Positions 1 to 8,548 of a DNA stretch of 64,000 nucleotides are shown in pieces. The first letter of the stretch is position 1; every line of letters starts with the position of its first letter. Source of the DNA: Methylopila turkensis (GTDB lineage Bacteria > Pseudomonadota > Alphaproteobacteria > Rhizobiales > Methylopilaceae); contig NZ_BSFL01000002.1 of NCBI RefSeq assembly GCF_027922325.1, forward strand, positions 806,001 to 870,000. Reading direction: 5' to 3'. The position numbers and the translations under genes are program-made. The notes below the pieces were generated by a model, which was not told the DNA's origin, ran no database searches, and was given only the letters and a program-made list of their open reading frames with translations.

Positions 1-1406
1 CGCTCGGCCCGTCCTCGTCGACGCCCGAGATGGTCGAGAAGCTGTATCGTGCGGGCGCGGACGTGTTCCGCATCAACATGAGCCACACCAGCCATGACCG
101 CATGCGCGAGCTCGTGCAGACGATCCGCGACGTCGAGGACGAGGTCGCGCGCCCGATCGGCATCCTGATCGACCTGCAGGGCCCCAAGCTGCGCGTCGGC
201 CGCTTCGCCGACGGCGCGGCCATGCTGAAGACCGGCCAGACCTTCACGCTCGACAGCGACGAGACGCCGGGCGACGAGACGCGTGTGCATCTACCCCACC
301 CGGAGATCCTCGAGGCTCTGGAGCCCGGCCACTCGCTGCTGCTCGACGACGGCAAGATCCGTCTCGTGGCGCGCAGCTGCACGCCCCGGGCGACCGTCGC
401 CGAGGTGGTGGTCGGCGGCAGGCTGTCGGACCGCAAGGGCGTCAGCCTGCCCGACACGCTGATCAAGACCTCGGCCATGACGCCGAAGGACCACGCCGAC
501 CTCGAGGCGGCGCTCGCGACCAACAGCGTCGACTGGATCGCGCTCTCCTTCGTGCAGCGGCCGGAGGACATCACCGAGGCCAAGGACATCATCAAGGGCC
601 AGGCCGGGGTGATGACTAAGATCGAGAAGCCGCAGGCGATGACGCGGCTCACCGAGATCGTCGATCTGTCGGATTCCGTGATGGTCGCCCGCGGCGACCT
701 GGGCGTCGAGATGCCGCTTGAGAAGGTGCCAGGCCTTCAGAAGCAGATGACCCGCGCCTGCCGCAGGGCCGGCAAGCCGGTGATCATCGCGACGCAGATG
801 CTGGAGTCGATGATCGCGCAGCCGACCCCGACCCGCGCCGAGGTGTCGGACGTCGCGACCGCGGTGTTCGAAGGCGCCGACGCGATCATGCTTTCGGCGG
901 AGAGCGCCGCCGGCGCCTATCCGGTCGAGGCGGTGGCGATGATGAACTCCATCGCCATGAACGTCGAAAGCGATCCCTACTACCGCTCGATCATCGACGC
1001 GCAGCACGCCGAGCCGGAAGCGACCGGCGCCGACGCGATCTCCGCCGCCGCGCGCCAGATCGCCGAGACGCTCGACCTTGCGGCGATCATCTGCTGGACC
1101 GCCTACGGCACCACGGCGCGCCGCGCCGCGCGCGAGCGGCCGAAGCAGCCCATCATCGCGCTGACGCCGAGCCTCGAGACCAGCCGGCGGCTGGCGCTGG
1201 CGTGGGGCGTGCATTCCGTGCTCACCCACGATGCCCACGACCTCGACGACATCGTCGACCGCGCCTGTGACATCGCGAAGGACCAGGGCATCGCCGACCA
1301 CGGCGACCGGGTCATCATCTCGGCCGGCGTGCCGCTCCGGGTGCCCGGCGCGACCAACATGCTGCGCATCGCCTATGTGGACGGCGACCACGTCAAGCGC
1401 GACTGA
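1..1406 (+). CDS. pyk: pyruvate kinase (5' end outside the window)
   Basis: Converts phosphoenolpyruvate and ADP to pyruvate and ATP in the last step of glycolysis, in the cytoplasm. The frame is open from base 3, and the first visible residues (LGPSSSTPEMVEKL) match the segment just after the family's N-terminus, so only about 10-15 residues are missing. Visible hallmarks are FRINMSH, the signature TKIEKPQAM with the catalytic lysine, the metal-binding segment ARGDLGVEMP and TQMLESM. About 467 residues are visible, normal for the family. The next gene faces it from the other strand. Identification is firm. Confidence 0.97.
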   Translation, partial: LGPSSSTPEMVEKLYRAGADVFRINMSHTSHDRMRELVQTIRDVEDEVARPIGILIDLQGPKLRVGRFADGAAMLKTGQTFTLDSDETPGDETRVHLPHPEILEALEPGHSLLLDDGKIRLVARSCTPRATVAEVVVGGRLSDRKGVSLPDTLIKTSAMTPKDHADLEAALATNSVDWIALSFVQRPEDITEAKDIIKGQAGVMTKIEKPQAMTRLTEIVDLSDSVMVARGDLGVEMPLEKVPGLQKQMTRACRRAGKPVIIATQMLESMIAQPTPTRAEVSDVATAVFEGADAIMLSAESAAGAYPVEAVAMMNSIAMNVESDPYYRSIIDAQHAEPEATGADAISAAARQIAETLDLAAIICWTAYGTTARRAARERPKQPIIALTPSLETSRRLALAWGVHSVLTHDAHDLDDIVDRACDIAKDQGIADHGDRVIISAGVPLRVPGATNMLRIAYVDGDHVKRD

Positions 1407-1490
1407 CGATCAGGCCTCGCCGCCCCGTTCCGGGAGCGGCGAGGCCTGACGCCTGCGAAGACCCGACGCTTCGCTCTCCGCCGGCCGCCT

Positions 1491-2654
1491 TCAGGACGCC
1501 AGGTCGCGCATCACCGAGATCAGGTCCGCCTTGCCTTCGAAGCCGATGCCCGGAAGCTCCGGCATCGTGACATGGCCGTTCTCGACCCGCACGCTGTCGG
1601 GAAAGCCGCCATAGGGCTGGAACAGGTCGGGATAGCTCTCGTTGCCGCCGAGGCCGAGGCCGGCTGCGATGTTGAGCGACATCTGGTGGCCGCCGTGCGG
1701 GATGCAGCGGTCCCAGCCCCAACCCGCAACCCTTAGCGCCTCCAGCGTTCGCGTGTACTCACACAGTCCGTAGCTGAGCGCGCAGTCGAACTGCAGCCAG
1801 TCCCGGTCCGGCCGCATGCCGCCGTAGCGCAGCAGGTTGCGCGCGTCCTGATGGCTGAACAGGTTTTCGCCCGTCGCCATCGGGCCGGGATAGAACTCCG
1901 CAAGCGCCGACTGCAGCGCGAAGTCAAGCGGATCGCCGGCCTCCTCGTACCAGAACAGCGGATAATCGCGGAGCGCCTTGGCGTAGGCGATGGCGGTCTC
2001 AAGGTCGAACCGGCCGTTGGCGTCGACCGCAAGCTGCGCTTGGCTGCCGATCTCGGCCAGCACCGCCTCGATGCGGCGGCGATCATCAGTCAGCGGCGCG
2101 CCGCCGATCTTCATCTTCACGACGTTGTAGCCGCGGTCGAGGTAGGAGCGCATCTCCGCGCGCAGCGCGTCGTCGTCCTTGCCGGGATAGTAGTAGCCGC
2201 CCGCGGCGTAGACGAAGACGCGTGGATTCGCCTCGCGGCCGTGTCGCTCCGCCAGCAGGCGGAACAGCGGCTTCTCCGCGATCTTCGCGACCGCGTCCCA
2301 GATGGCCATGTCGAGCGTGCCGACCGCGACTGAGCGCTCGCCATGCCCGCCCGGCTTCTCGTTCGCCATCATCGCGGCCCAAGCCTTGTCCGGGTCGATG
2401 TTGTCGCCGGCCTCGTTGAGCAGCGACTTCGGATCGGCCTCGAGCAGCCGCGGCGCGAAGCGCTCGCGGATGAGCCCGCCCTGCCCGTAGCGGCCATTCG
2501 AGTTGAAGCCGTAGCCGACGACCGGCCTGCCGTCCCGCACCACGTCGGTGACCACCGCGACCAGGCTCGTGGTCATCTTCGTGAAGTCGATATAGGCGTT
2601 GCGGATGGGCGAGGAAATCGGCTGGGTGATCTCGCGGACGTCGACGATGCGCAT
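1491..2654 (-). CDS. tarD: enolase-superfamily dehydratase, probable D-tartrate dehydratase
   Basis: 387 residues of the mandelate racemase/muconate-lactonizing fold. It would dehydrate D-tartrate to oxaloacetate using Mg2+. The expected residues are present: K180-x-K182, D211, E237, E263, D290 and H320. Segments such as SPIRNAYIDFTKMTTS and GENLFSHQDARNLL match my recollection of Bradyrhizobium D-tartrate dehydratase closely along the whole length. The start at 2654 is chosen because GGAG lies 8 nt upstream; an in-frame ATG at 2666 overlaps that site. The neighbours (LysR regulator, two tartrate-dehydrogenase-type enzymes) support tartrate use. Substrate specificity is inferred, not shown. 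Confidence 0.85.
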   Translation of the reverse strand: MRIVDVREITQPISSPIRNAYIDFTKMTTSLVAVVTDVVRDGRPVVGYGFNSNGRYGQGGLIRERFAPRLLEADPKSLLNEAGDNIDPDKAWAAMMANEKPGGHGERSVAVGTLDMAIWDAVAKIAEKPLFRLLAERHGREANPRVFVYAAGGYYYPGKDDDALRAEMRSYLDRGYNVVKMKIGGAPLTDDRRRIEAVLAEIGSQAQLAVDANGRFDLETAIAYAKALRDYPLFWYEEAGDPLDFALQSALAEFYPGPMATGENLFSHQDARNLLRYGGMRPDRDWLQFDCALSYGLCEYTRTLEALRVAGWGWDRCIPHGGHQMSLNIAAGLGLGGNESYPDLFQPYGGFPDSVRVENGHVTMPELPGIGFEGKADLISVMRDLAS

Positions 2655-2708
2655 GGCGTTCTCCATTTCGTTGAGACGCGTTTCGCATAGCCCGCCGCTC
2701 GAACTCCA

Positions 2709-2744
2709 ATGCCGATGCACGTCGGACCGATGCCGGATGCGCAT
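2709..2744. promoter_or_regulatory. two candidate LysR-type operator sites
   Basis: In the 167-bp divergent region between the dehydratase and the LysR gene, ATGCCGATGCAC (2709) and ATGCCGGATGCGCAT (2730-2744) start 21 bp apart, i.e. two helical turns. The second is an interrupted inverted repeat of the T-N11-A form expected for LysR regulators. A near-identical box occurs at 4178-4192. Binding is inferred. Confidence 0.5.
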
Positions 2745-2821
2745 GATCCCGCCGGCTGCTAAGCCAAGCTGAGGGTCATGCGCTCGCCGCCGCGGGGCAT
2801 GACGGCGTGGAGAGGCGACCC

Positions 2822-3700
2822 ATGGAGCTCGTCTGGCTCGAAGACTTCCTGGCGCTGGCGGAGGCGCGCAACTTCTCGCGGGCGGCGGACGCGCGGAACG
2901 TGACGCAGCCCGCGTTCAGCCGGCGGATCAAGGCCTTCGAGAACTGGATCGGCGCCGAGCTGTTCGAACGCGGCCCGCGCGGCGTCGAGCTCACCCGCGC
3001 CGGCGCCCATGTGCTCGCCCACGCCGGCGAGATCGTGCGGCGCATCCACGACGTGCGCCGCGAGGCGCGGGCGATCTCGGGGCGCGAGGCGCACGCCGTG
3101 CGCTTCTGCTGCACCCATGCGCTCAGCTTCACCTTCTTTCCCGGCTGGGTGCGCCGCTGCGCGCCGGGCCTCGGCGCGATCCGGCTGATCTCCGACAACA
3201 TGGCCGCCTGCGAGCAGGTGATGCGGCGCGGCGACGCCGAATTCCTGCTCTGCCATCACGATCCTGAATTGCCGGAGCTGTTCGAGGCGAACCGGTTTCC
3301 GAGCGTCGTGGTCGGGTACGATCGCGTCATGCCGGTGAGCGCGGCCGGTCCGGACGGCGCGCCGCGCTGGCGCTTTCCCGCGCCGGACGGCGCGCGGGTG
3401 CGGCTGCTGTCCTACGCCGAACAGTCCGGCATCGGCCGCATCGTCGCGGCGCGCTGGATCGCCCGCGACGCCGACGTCGCCTTCACAAGCCATCTCGGCG
3501 CGACGCTGATGTCCCTCGCCTGCGCCGGAGAGGGCGTGGCCTGGCTGCCGCTCGCGCTGTCGGAAGAGGCGCTGAAGGACGGCCGGCTCGCCTTCGCGGG
3601 CGACGACAGCCTCGGGATCGACGTCGAGATCCGCCTGTTCCGCGGCGCAGGCCGCCTCGGGCCAGCGGCCGAAGCCTTCTGGGACGCGCTGCGGGAGTAA
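2822..3700 (+). CDS. LysR-family transcriptional regulator
   Basis: 292 residues. The N-terminal winged helix-turn-helix is typical (MELVWLEDFLALAEARNFS, then AADARNVTQPAFSRRIKAFE, about residues 1-60), followed by a substrate-binding-like effector domain. ATG 2822 is preferred over GTG 2807 because GGAGAGG sits 9-13 nt before it. The gene is divergent from the D-tartrate dehydratase and shares its promoter region, the usual arrangement for a LysR activator of the adjacent catabolic gene. The inferred effector is tartrate or a related 2-hydroxy-diacid. It ends 16 bp before the convergent SnoaL-like gene. Confidence 0.9.
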   Translation: MELVWLEDFLALAEARNFSRAADARNVTQPAFSRRIKAFENWIGAELFERGPRGVELTRAGAHVLAHAGEIVRRIHDVRREARAISGREAHAVRFCCTHALSFTFFPGWVRRCAPGLGAIRLISDNMAACEQVMRRGDAEFLLCHHDPELPELFEANRFPSVVVGYDRVMPVSAAGPDGAPRWRFPAPDGARVRLLSYAEQSGIGRIVAARWIARDADVAFTSHLGATLMSLACAGEGVAWLPLALSEEALKDGRLAFAGDDSLGIDVEIRLFRGAGRLGPAAEAFWDALRE

Positions 3701-3716
3701 TGCGGGCGACGCCAGC

Positions 3717-4100
3717 TCAGAACATGCCGTTCGGGTTGGCCGAGGTCTCGGGCAGAACCTGAAGCACGTCCCAGTGCTCTACGATCCTCCCCGCGCCGTC
3801 GAGCCGGAAGATGTCGATCGCCGCATAGTCGTGGTCGCCGGGCCAGTGCTGGAGGCAATGCAGCACGACCAGATCGCCCTCGGCGATCGCGCGCTTCACC
3901 TCGACGCGCTTGCCCGGCCATTCGCGCGCCATACGCTCGAAATAGGCGATGAACCCGTCCTTTCCGGTCGCGACATGAGGGTTGTGCTGGATGTAGTCGT
4001 CGCCGGCGTGGCGCTCGATCGCCTCGCGCGGCCGGCAGTCGTTGAACATCAGCTCGTAGAAGGCGATCACGGTCGCCTTGTTGCGCTCAAGCTCGGCCAT
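3717..4100 (-). CDS. SnoaL-like / NTF2-fold protein
   Basis: 127 residues. The start at 4100 is supported by GGAGAG 6-11 nt upstream; longer forms would read through the promoter region. The sequence has the polyketide-cyclase-like pattern: [33 protein letters not shown], and [22 protein letters not shown] followed by GRIVEHWDV. Members of this family are small cone-shaped enzymes or ligand-binding proteins and cannot be assigned a reaction by sequence alone. Its position between the LysR gene and a tartrate-dehydrogenase-like gene suggests an accessory role in the same pathway, for example an isomerase or lactone step (inference). Confidence 0.75.
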   Translation of the reverse strand: MAELERNKATVIAFYELMFNDCRPREAIERHAGDDYIQHNPHVATGKDGFIAYFERMAREWPGKRVEVKRAIAEGDLVVLHCLQHWPGDHDYAAIDIFRLDGAGRIVEHWDVLQVLPETSANPNGMF

Positions 4101-4177
4101 GCGGCTCTCCGGACATGCGAGGCGGAACGACCTCTCGTAGGCGGAGCCGCGGCAGGCGTCGACAGCGCCCGGCGGCG

Positions 4178-4192
4178 ATGCCGATCCGGCAT
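4178..4192. promoter_or_regulatory. candidate LysR-type operator
   Basis: ATGCCG-ATC-CGGCAT is a perfect 6-3-6 inverted repeat between the divergent SnoaL-like gene (start 4100) and the first dehydrogenase (start 4307). It matches the boxes in the dehydratase/LysR promoter region, so both transcripts could be controlled by the same LysR protein. Confidence 0.45.
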
Positions 4193-4306
4193 GACGCGAC
4201 GCCGTGACGGCATTGGACCCCCTCGCCCCGCCGGGCGGATCATCCCGGCCAAGCAACAAGGACGCGGGCCCGAGACGGCCACGCGCGCCTCCGGGAGACC
4301 CGATCC

Positions 4307-5380
4307 ATGCGTCAATACTCGATCGCCAGCATTCCCGCCGACGGCATCGGCCCGGAAGTGATCGCGGCCGGCGAGACGGTGCTGAAGAGCCTCGAAAAGC
4401 GCCTCGGCGACGTGACGTTCACCTTCAAGACCTTCGACTGGGGCTCGGACTACTACAAGAAGCACGGCGTGATGATGCCCGCCGACGGGCTTGCGACGCT
4501 GAAGAAGTTCGACGCGATCTATTTCGGCGCCGTCGGCGCGCCTGACGTCCCGGACCACATCACGCTCTGGGGCCTGCGCCTGCCGATCTGCCAGGGTTTC
4601 GACCAGTACGCCAACGTCCGCCCGACCAAGATCCTGCCGGGCGTCACGCCGCCGTTGCGCAACTGCGGCCCCGGCGACCTCGATTGGGTGATCGTGCGCG
4701 AGAATTCGGAAGGCGAGTACGCCGGCGCCGGCGGGCGGGTGCATCGCGGCCTGCCGGAGGAAGTCGGCACCGAGGTCTCCATCTTCACGCGCGTCGGCGT
4801 CACCCGCGTCATGCGCTACGCCTTTCGCCTCGCCCAGTCGCGGCCGCGCAAGCTGCTCACCGTGGTCACCAAGTCCAACGCCCAGCGCCACGGCATGGTG
4901 ATGTGGGACGAGATTGCCGCCGAGGTCGCTGAGGAATTTCCGGACGTGACCTGGGACAAGGTGCTGGTCGACGCGATGACGGTGCGCATGACGCTGAAGC
5001 CGCAGTCGCTCGACACCATCGTCGCCACCAACCTGCACGCCGACGTGCTCTCCGACCTCGCCGGCGCGCTGGCGGGCTCGCTCGGCGTCGCGCCGACCGC
5101 GAACATCGACCCCGAGCGCCGCTTCCCCTCGATGTTCGAGCCGATCCACGGGTCGGCCTTCGACATCACCGGCAAGGGAATCGCGAACCCGGTCGCGAGC
5201 TTCTGGACCGCGGCCCAGATGCTCGACCACCTCGGCGAGCACGAAGCCTCGGCGCGCCTGATGCGGGCGGTCGAAACGGTGACCGGCGCCGGCGTCCTGA
5301 CGCCGGACCTCGGCGGGACCGCCAACACCAGGGAGGTCACCGACGCCGTCGTCGACGCGATCCACTCGTCGAACGTCTGA
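4307..5380 (+). CDS. tartrate dehydrogenase/decarboxylase family protein (D-malate dehydrogenase-like), copy 1
   Basis: 357 residues of the isocitrate/isopropylmalate dehydrogenase superfamily. NAD- and divalent-metal-dependent enzymes of this subfamily oxidise tartrate or D-malate at the 2-hydroxyl, some with decarboxylation. Seen are [10 protein letters not shown] near the N-terminus, [10 protein letters not shown] (substrate arginine region), [28 protein letters not shown], the metal-binding [15 protein letters not shown] and [24 protein letters not shown] and [10 protein letters not shown] are typical of the tartrate/D-malate branch rather than LeuB. It is paralogous to the gene at 6740-7819. 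Exact substrate is uncertain. Confidence 0.85.
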   Translation: MRQYSIASIPADGIGPEVIAAGETVLKSLEKRLGDVTFTFKTFDWGSDYYKKHGVMMPADGLATLKKFDAIYFGAVGAPDVPDHITLWGLRLPICQGFDQYANVRPTKILPGVTPPLRNCGPGDLDWVIVRENSEGEYAGAGGRVHRGLPEEVGTEVSIFTRVGVTRVMRYAFRLAQSRPRKLLTVVTKSNAQRHGMVMWDEIAAEVAEEFPDVTWDKVLVDAMTVRMTLKPQSLDTIVATNLHADVLSDLAGALAGSLGVAPTANIDPERRFPSMFEPIHGSAFDITGKGIANPVASFWTAAQMLDHLGEHEASARLMRAVETVTGAGVLTPDLGGTANTREVTDAVVDAIHSSNV

Positions 5381-5395
5381 CGCGCGACCGGCGGT

Positions 5396-5489
5396 CGTCA
5401 TGCCCGCGTCTTCGCGGGTATCCACGACTTCGGCGTCGAGCTTCATGATCTCAGAAAGTCGTGGATACCCGGCTCCGCCGGGCATGACG
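5396..5489. repeat. intergenic palindromic repeat, copy A
   Basis: A 94-bp imperfect inverted repeat. The left arm begins CGTCATGCCCGC and continues to ATCCACGACTT. The right arm mirrors it from AAGTCGTGGAT to GGGCATGACG. The same arms occur at 8388-8478 with a different central loop. It is noncoding and lies between two genes of the tartrate locus, as is typical of REP-like elements in alphaproteobacteria. Confidence 0.85.
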
Positions 5490-5581
5490 GGCGGTTCGGC
5501 ACGAACCGCCGACTGACGGACAAACAAGAAGCACGGCGGCGCCCTCCCGGGTCGACCGACCGTCGAACAGGAGGAAATGAC

Positions 5582-6550
5582 ATGCGCCTGATCGCCGCCT
5601 TCGCTGCGCTTTGCCTGACCGCTGGCTCCGCGCCGGCCCAGGACGACTACCCGGCCCGCGCCGTCACCGTGATCGTGCCCTATGCGGCCGGCGGCCCGAC
5701 GGACGCCATCGCCCGCATGACCGCCGAGGGCATGGGCCGGGCGCTCGGCAAGCAGTTCGTGGTCGAGAACGTCACGGGCGCGGGCGGCACGCTCGCCTCG
5801 ACGCGCGTCGCGCGCTCCGACCCCGACGGCTACACGCTGATCGTCCACCACATCGGCATCTCGACCGCGCCCGCGCTCTACCGGAAGCTCCCGTTCGACA
5901 CCAAGACCGCGTTCGCGCCGATTGGCCTGATCTCGGACGCGCCCTCGACCGTGATCACGCGGACCGACTTTCCCGCGAACACGCTCGAGGAGCTGGTCGC
6001 CAAGATCAAATCCGAGGGCGACAAGCTGACCTACGCCCATGCCGGGCTCGGGGCGTCGTCGCATCTCTGCGGCGTGCTGTTCCAGTCCGCCATCGGCGCG
6101 CGGATGACGGCGGTCGCCTACAAGGGCAATGCGCCGATCCTCACCGACCTGATGGGCAAGCAGATCGACATGACCTGCGACCAGGCGACCAACACCACCG
6201 GTCCGATCACCGAGGGCAAGGTCAAGGCCTTCGCGGTGACGGCCCCGAAGCGCGTGACGCAGTTGCCGAACGTGCCGACCGCCGCGGAGGGCGGGCTGAA
6301 GGGGTTTGAAATGTCGACCTGGCACGGCGTCTACGCGCCGGCCGGAACGCCGGACGCGATCGTAGCCAAGCTCGCCGGCGCGCTCCAGACGACGCTCGCG
6401 GACCCCGCGCTCCAGGAGAAATTCGCCAAGATCGCGACGACGGCGGCGACCAAGGAGCAGGCGACGCCGGAGGCGCTGAAGGCGCGGCTGATCTCCGAGA
6501 TCGACCGTTGGGATCCGGTCATCAAGGCGGCGGGCCAGTTCGCCGATTGA
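5582..6550 (+). CDS. tripartite tricarboxylate transporter-type substrate-binding protein (TctC/Bug family)
   Basis: 322 residues with a short signal peptide (about residues 1-19, ending SAPAQ). Periplasmic Bug proteins bind small carboxylates by direct and water-mediated contacts. The family features YPARAVTVIVPYAAGGPTD, VVENVTGAGG and the DPDGYTLIVHH region are present. AGGAGG lies 9-14 nt before the start. No TctA/TctB membrane genes occur in the window, so this is an orphan receptor that would have to share a transporter encoded elsewhere or act as a sensor. Placed between two tartrate-dehydrogenase paralogues, it probably binds tartrate, malate or a related acid (inference). Confidence 0.9.
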   Translation: MRLIAAFAALCLTAGSAPAQDDYPARAVTVIVPYAAGGPTDAIARMTAEGMGRALGKQFVVENVTGAGGTLASTRVARSDPDGYTLIVHHIGISTAPALYRKLPFDTKTAFAPIGLISDAPSTVITRTDFPANTLEELVAKIKSEGDKLTYAHAGLGASSHLCGVLFQSAIGARMTAVAYKGNAPILTDLMGKQIDMTCDQATNTTGPITEGKVKAFAVTAPKRVTQLPNVPTAAEGGLKGFEMSTWHGVYAPAGTPDAIVAKLAGALQTTLADPALQEKFAKIATTAATKEQATPEALKARLISEIDRWDPVIKAAGQFAD

Positions 6551-6566
6551 CGGCGCCGCGCGCGCC

Positions 6567-6646
6567 ATGGTCCGGCTTGACCGGACCATCCGCCTTCCGC
6601 CTAAAGCTTCACGCCGACGATGGGTCCTCCGGTCGCGCCGGAGGAC
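6567..6646. repeat. double-hairpin intergenic element
   Basis: Two perfect 9-bp stems in tandem: ATGGTCCGG/CCGGACCAT (6567-6589) and GTCCTCCGG/CCGGAGGAC (6624-6646). The spacing and the low coding potential suggest a mobile REP-type element or mRNA-structure element between the binding-protein gene and the second dehydrogenase. It is a different family from the repeats at 5396 and 8388. Confidence 0.6.
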
Positions 6647-6739
6647 GACGGCGTTGGTTCCGGCGCTCCGCGCGCTGATCGTTCGCGCTTGCGCATGGAG
6701 CGCGGACCGCCTCGCGCTCATCACTGAAAGAGAGACATC

Positions 6740-7819
6740 ATGCCCGACACCAACCGCGTCTACACCATCGCCAACATTCCCGGCGACGGCATCGGCAAGG
6801 AGACCGTTCCGGAAGGCGTCCGGGTGCTCGAGGCGGCGGCGAAGAAGTTCGGCTTCGAGATCCGGGGAACCGATTACGACTACGCCTCCGCCGACTACTG
6901 GCAACGCCACGGCCGGATGATGCCGGAGAACTGGAAGGAGGACATCGCGCCGAAGGACGCGATCTTCTTCGGCGCCGTCGGCTGGCCCGCCGTCGTTCCG
7001 GACCACGAATCCCTCTGGGGCTCGCTGATCCAGTTCCGGCGCGAGTTCGACCAGTACGCCTCCGTCCGCCCCGCGCGGCTGATGCCGGGCGTGAAGTGCC
7101 CGCTCGCCGGCCGCGAGGTCGGCGACATCGACTTCTACGTCGTGCGCGAGAACACCGAAGGCGAGTATTCGGCGATCGGCGGCCGCATGTTCCCCGGCAC
7201 CGAGCGCGAGGCGGTGATCCAGGAGACGGTCTTCACGCGCCACGGCACGGACCGGATCATGAAATACGCCTTCGAGCTCGCCCGCACGAGGCCGCGGAAG
7301 AAGGTGACCTCGGCGACCAAGTCCAACGGCATCGCGATCACGATGCCCTACTGGGACGAGCGCTTCGAGGAGATGCGGAAGCAGTATCCCGACATCGAGA
7401 CCGACAAGTACCACATCGACATTCTGACCGCGTTCTTCGTGCTCAGGCCGGAGAAGTTCGACGTGGTGGTGGCCTCGAACCTGTTCGGCGACATCCTGTC
7501 CGACCTCGGGCCCGCCTGCACCGGCACGATCGGCATCGCGCCGTCCGGCAACATCAATCCGGAGCGGAAGCACCCCTCGCTGTTCGAGCCGGTGCACGGC
7601 TCGGCCCCCGACATCGCCGGTCAGGGGATCGCGAACCCGATCGGGCAGATCTGGTCGGCGGCGATGATGCTCGACCATCTCGGCGAGAAGGACGCCGGCG
7701 CGGCGATCGTCAAGGCGATCGAGACCGTGCTCGCTGACGAGCGGCTGCGCACCCGCGACCTCGGTGGCACGGCCGACACCGTCACTTGCGGCAAGGCGGT
7801 CGCCGACGCGCTCGGCTGA
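6740..7819 (+). CDS. ttuC: tartrate dehydrogenase/decarboxylase family protein (TtuC-like), copy 2
   Basis: 359 residues, same superfamily as the gene at 4307 and clearly closest to tartrate dehydrogenases: IPGDGIGKETVPEG, SLWGSLIQFRREFDQYASVRP, YVVRENTEGEYSAIGG, TKSNGIAITMPYWDERF, LFGDILSDLGPACTGTIGIAPS and FEPVHGSAPDIAGQGIANP. It converts tartrate or D-malate with NAD and Mg2+/Mn2+. GAAAGAGA precedes the start. The two copies differ in the substrate-pocket segments, so they may handle different stereoisomers or successive acids (inference). Confidence 0.88.
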   Translation: MPDTNRVYTIANIPGDGIGKETVPEGVRVLEAAAKKFGFEIRGTDYDYASADYWQRHGRMMPENWKEDIAPKDAIFFGAVGWPAVVPDHESLWGSLIQFRREFDQYASVRPARLMPGVKCPLAGREVGDIDFYVVRENTEGEYSAIGGRMFPGTEREAVIQETVFTRHGTDRIMKYAFELARTRPRKKVTSATKSNGIAITMPYWDERFEEMRKQYPDIETDKYHIDILTAFFVLRPEKFDVVVASNLFGDILSDLGPACTGTIGIAPSGNINPERKHPSLFEPVHGSAPDIAGQGIANPIGQIWSAAMMLDHLGEKDAGAAIVKAIETVLADERLRTRDLGGTADTVTCGKAVADALG

Positions 7820-8387
7820 CGCCGCGACGGCCGCGCGCGTCCCGCCGCCATGATGGGCGGGGCGCGTCGGCACGGCGATGTCAGACGGCGGAATGGAAGC
7901 GGGGAAGGCGCGGAACGCCGGGCCACCGAATGCTCTGTAGTTTCAGAATGCCGGTCGCCCGGCGTTCCACGCGCGACGGTTTCGCATCGGACGAAAAGCG
8001 GCTCTCCGGCGTCGAAGGCGGTCTGAGCCCAAGGGCTTTGTGACCGTCTCCGGCCTTAAGGCGCCTCTGCATAGGCGCGGCCCCGTCATAGTGCAGGGCG
8101 GGTCGCTCACGTTCGGCGCGAACCTCCGTCCGAGGGTTTTGAACCTCCCCCAGACCGGCGTCGCGCGCCGCGCGTTCCGTCCGACGTCCCGAGAACCCGG
8201 CCTCCGGTAAAGCCGAACCCGCAGGCGCCGCCCCTGTCCCCGCATGGCCGGCCGGTCCGGACACGCCTCCCGTGACGGGGAAGGGTCTTGGAACCCTGCG
8301 CGCGGATAGCGGGAATGTCAAGGAATATATTCCATGACAGGGACGCACCTCCGACCCGCTTCGCTCAGCCCCATGGCCACCCGCAGC
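7820..8387. other. 568-bp gene-free stretch with hairpin-rich sequence
   Basis: No convincing gene in either strand; the minus-strand frame 8474-7881 has low complexity, no ribosome site and runs into a repeat. The sequence is full of short inverted repeats, e.g. GTTCGGCGCGAAC near 8113-8125, and has two similar gaacctcc blocks at about 8122 and 8145. It could specify a structured RNA or a decayed element; I do not recognise tmRNA, RNase P, SRP or a cobalamin riboswitch in it. Confidence 0.4.
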
Positions 8388-8478
8388 CGTCATGCCCGCC
8401 TTCGCGGGCATCCACGACTTTCTTTCCACGTCCCGCCCAGCCCGAAGTCGTGGATACCCGACTTCGCCGGGCATGACG
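8388..8478. repeat. intergenic palindromic repeat, copy B
   Basis: Same arms as the repeat at 5396-5489 (CGTCATGCCCGC ... ATCCACGACTT, mirrored by AAGTCGTGGAT ... GGGCATGACG), with a different loop sequence. Conserved arms and a variable loop indicate a dispersed family of RNA- or DNA-foldback elements. Confidence 0.85.
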
Positions 8479-8548
8479 TCGAGGGTGGAGCGGTGACGAA
8501 ACGACGGGCGCCGTTGCCTGCGGGCGGCGCGCCTGATCTTGTCGCGCC

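Noticed and set aside
4307-5380. Annotation as 3-isopropylmalate dehydrogenase (leuB) or isocitrate dehydrogenase
   Set aside because: FDQYANVRP and [10 protein letters not shown] pattern plus neighbours fit tartrate/D-malate dehydrogenases; no leuCD genes nearby.
4067-7873. 1268-residue minus-strand open frame
   Set aside because: It is antisense to five well-supported genes and consists of low-complexity Arg/Gly/Asp/Ala-rich sequence, the usual shadow of GC-rich codon bias.
7820-8387. Cobalamin riboswitch, tmRNA, RNase P or SRP RNA
   Set aside because: None of the conserved cores of these RNAs could be found on either strand.
7881-8474. 197-residue minus-strand frame in the gap before the dipeptidase
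   Set aside because: No ribosome site, runs into a palindromic repeat, low-complexity product.
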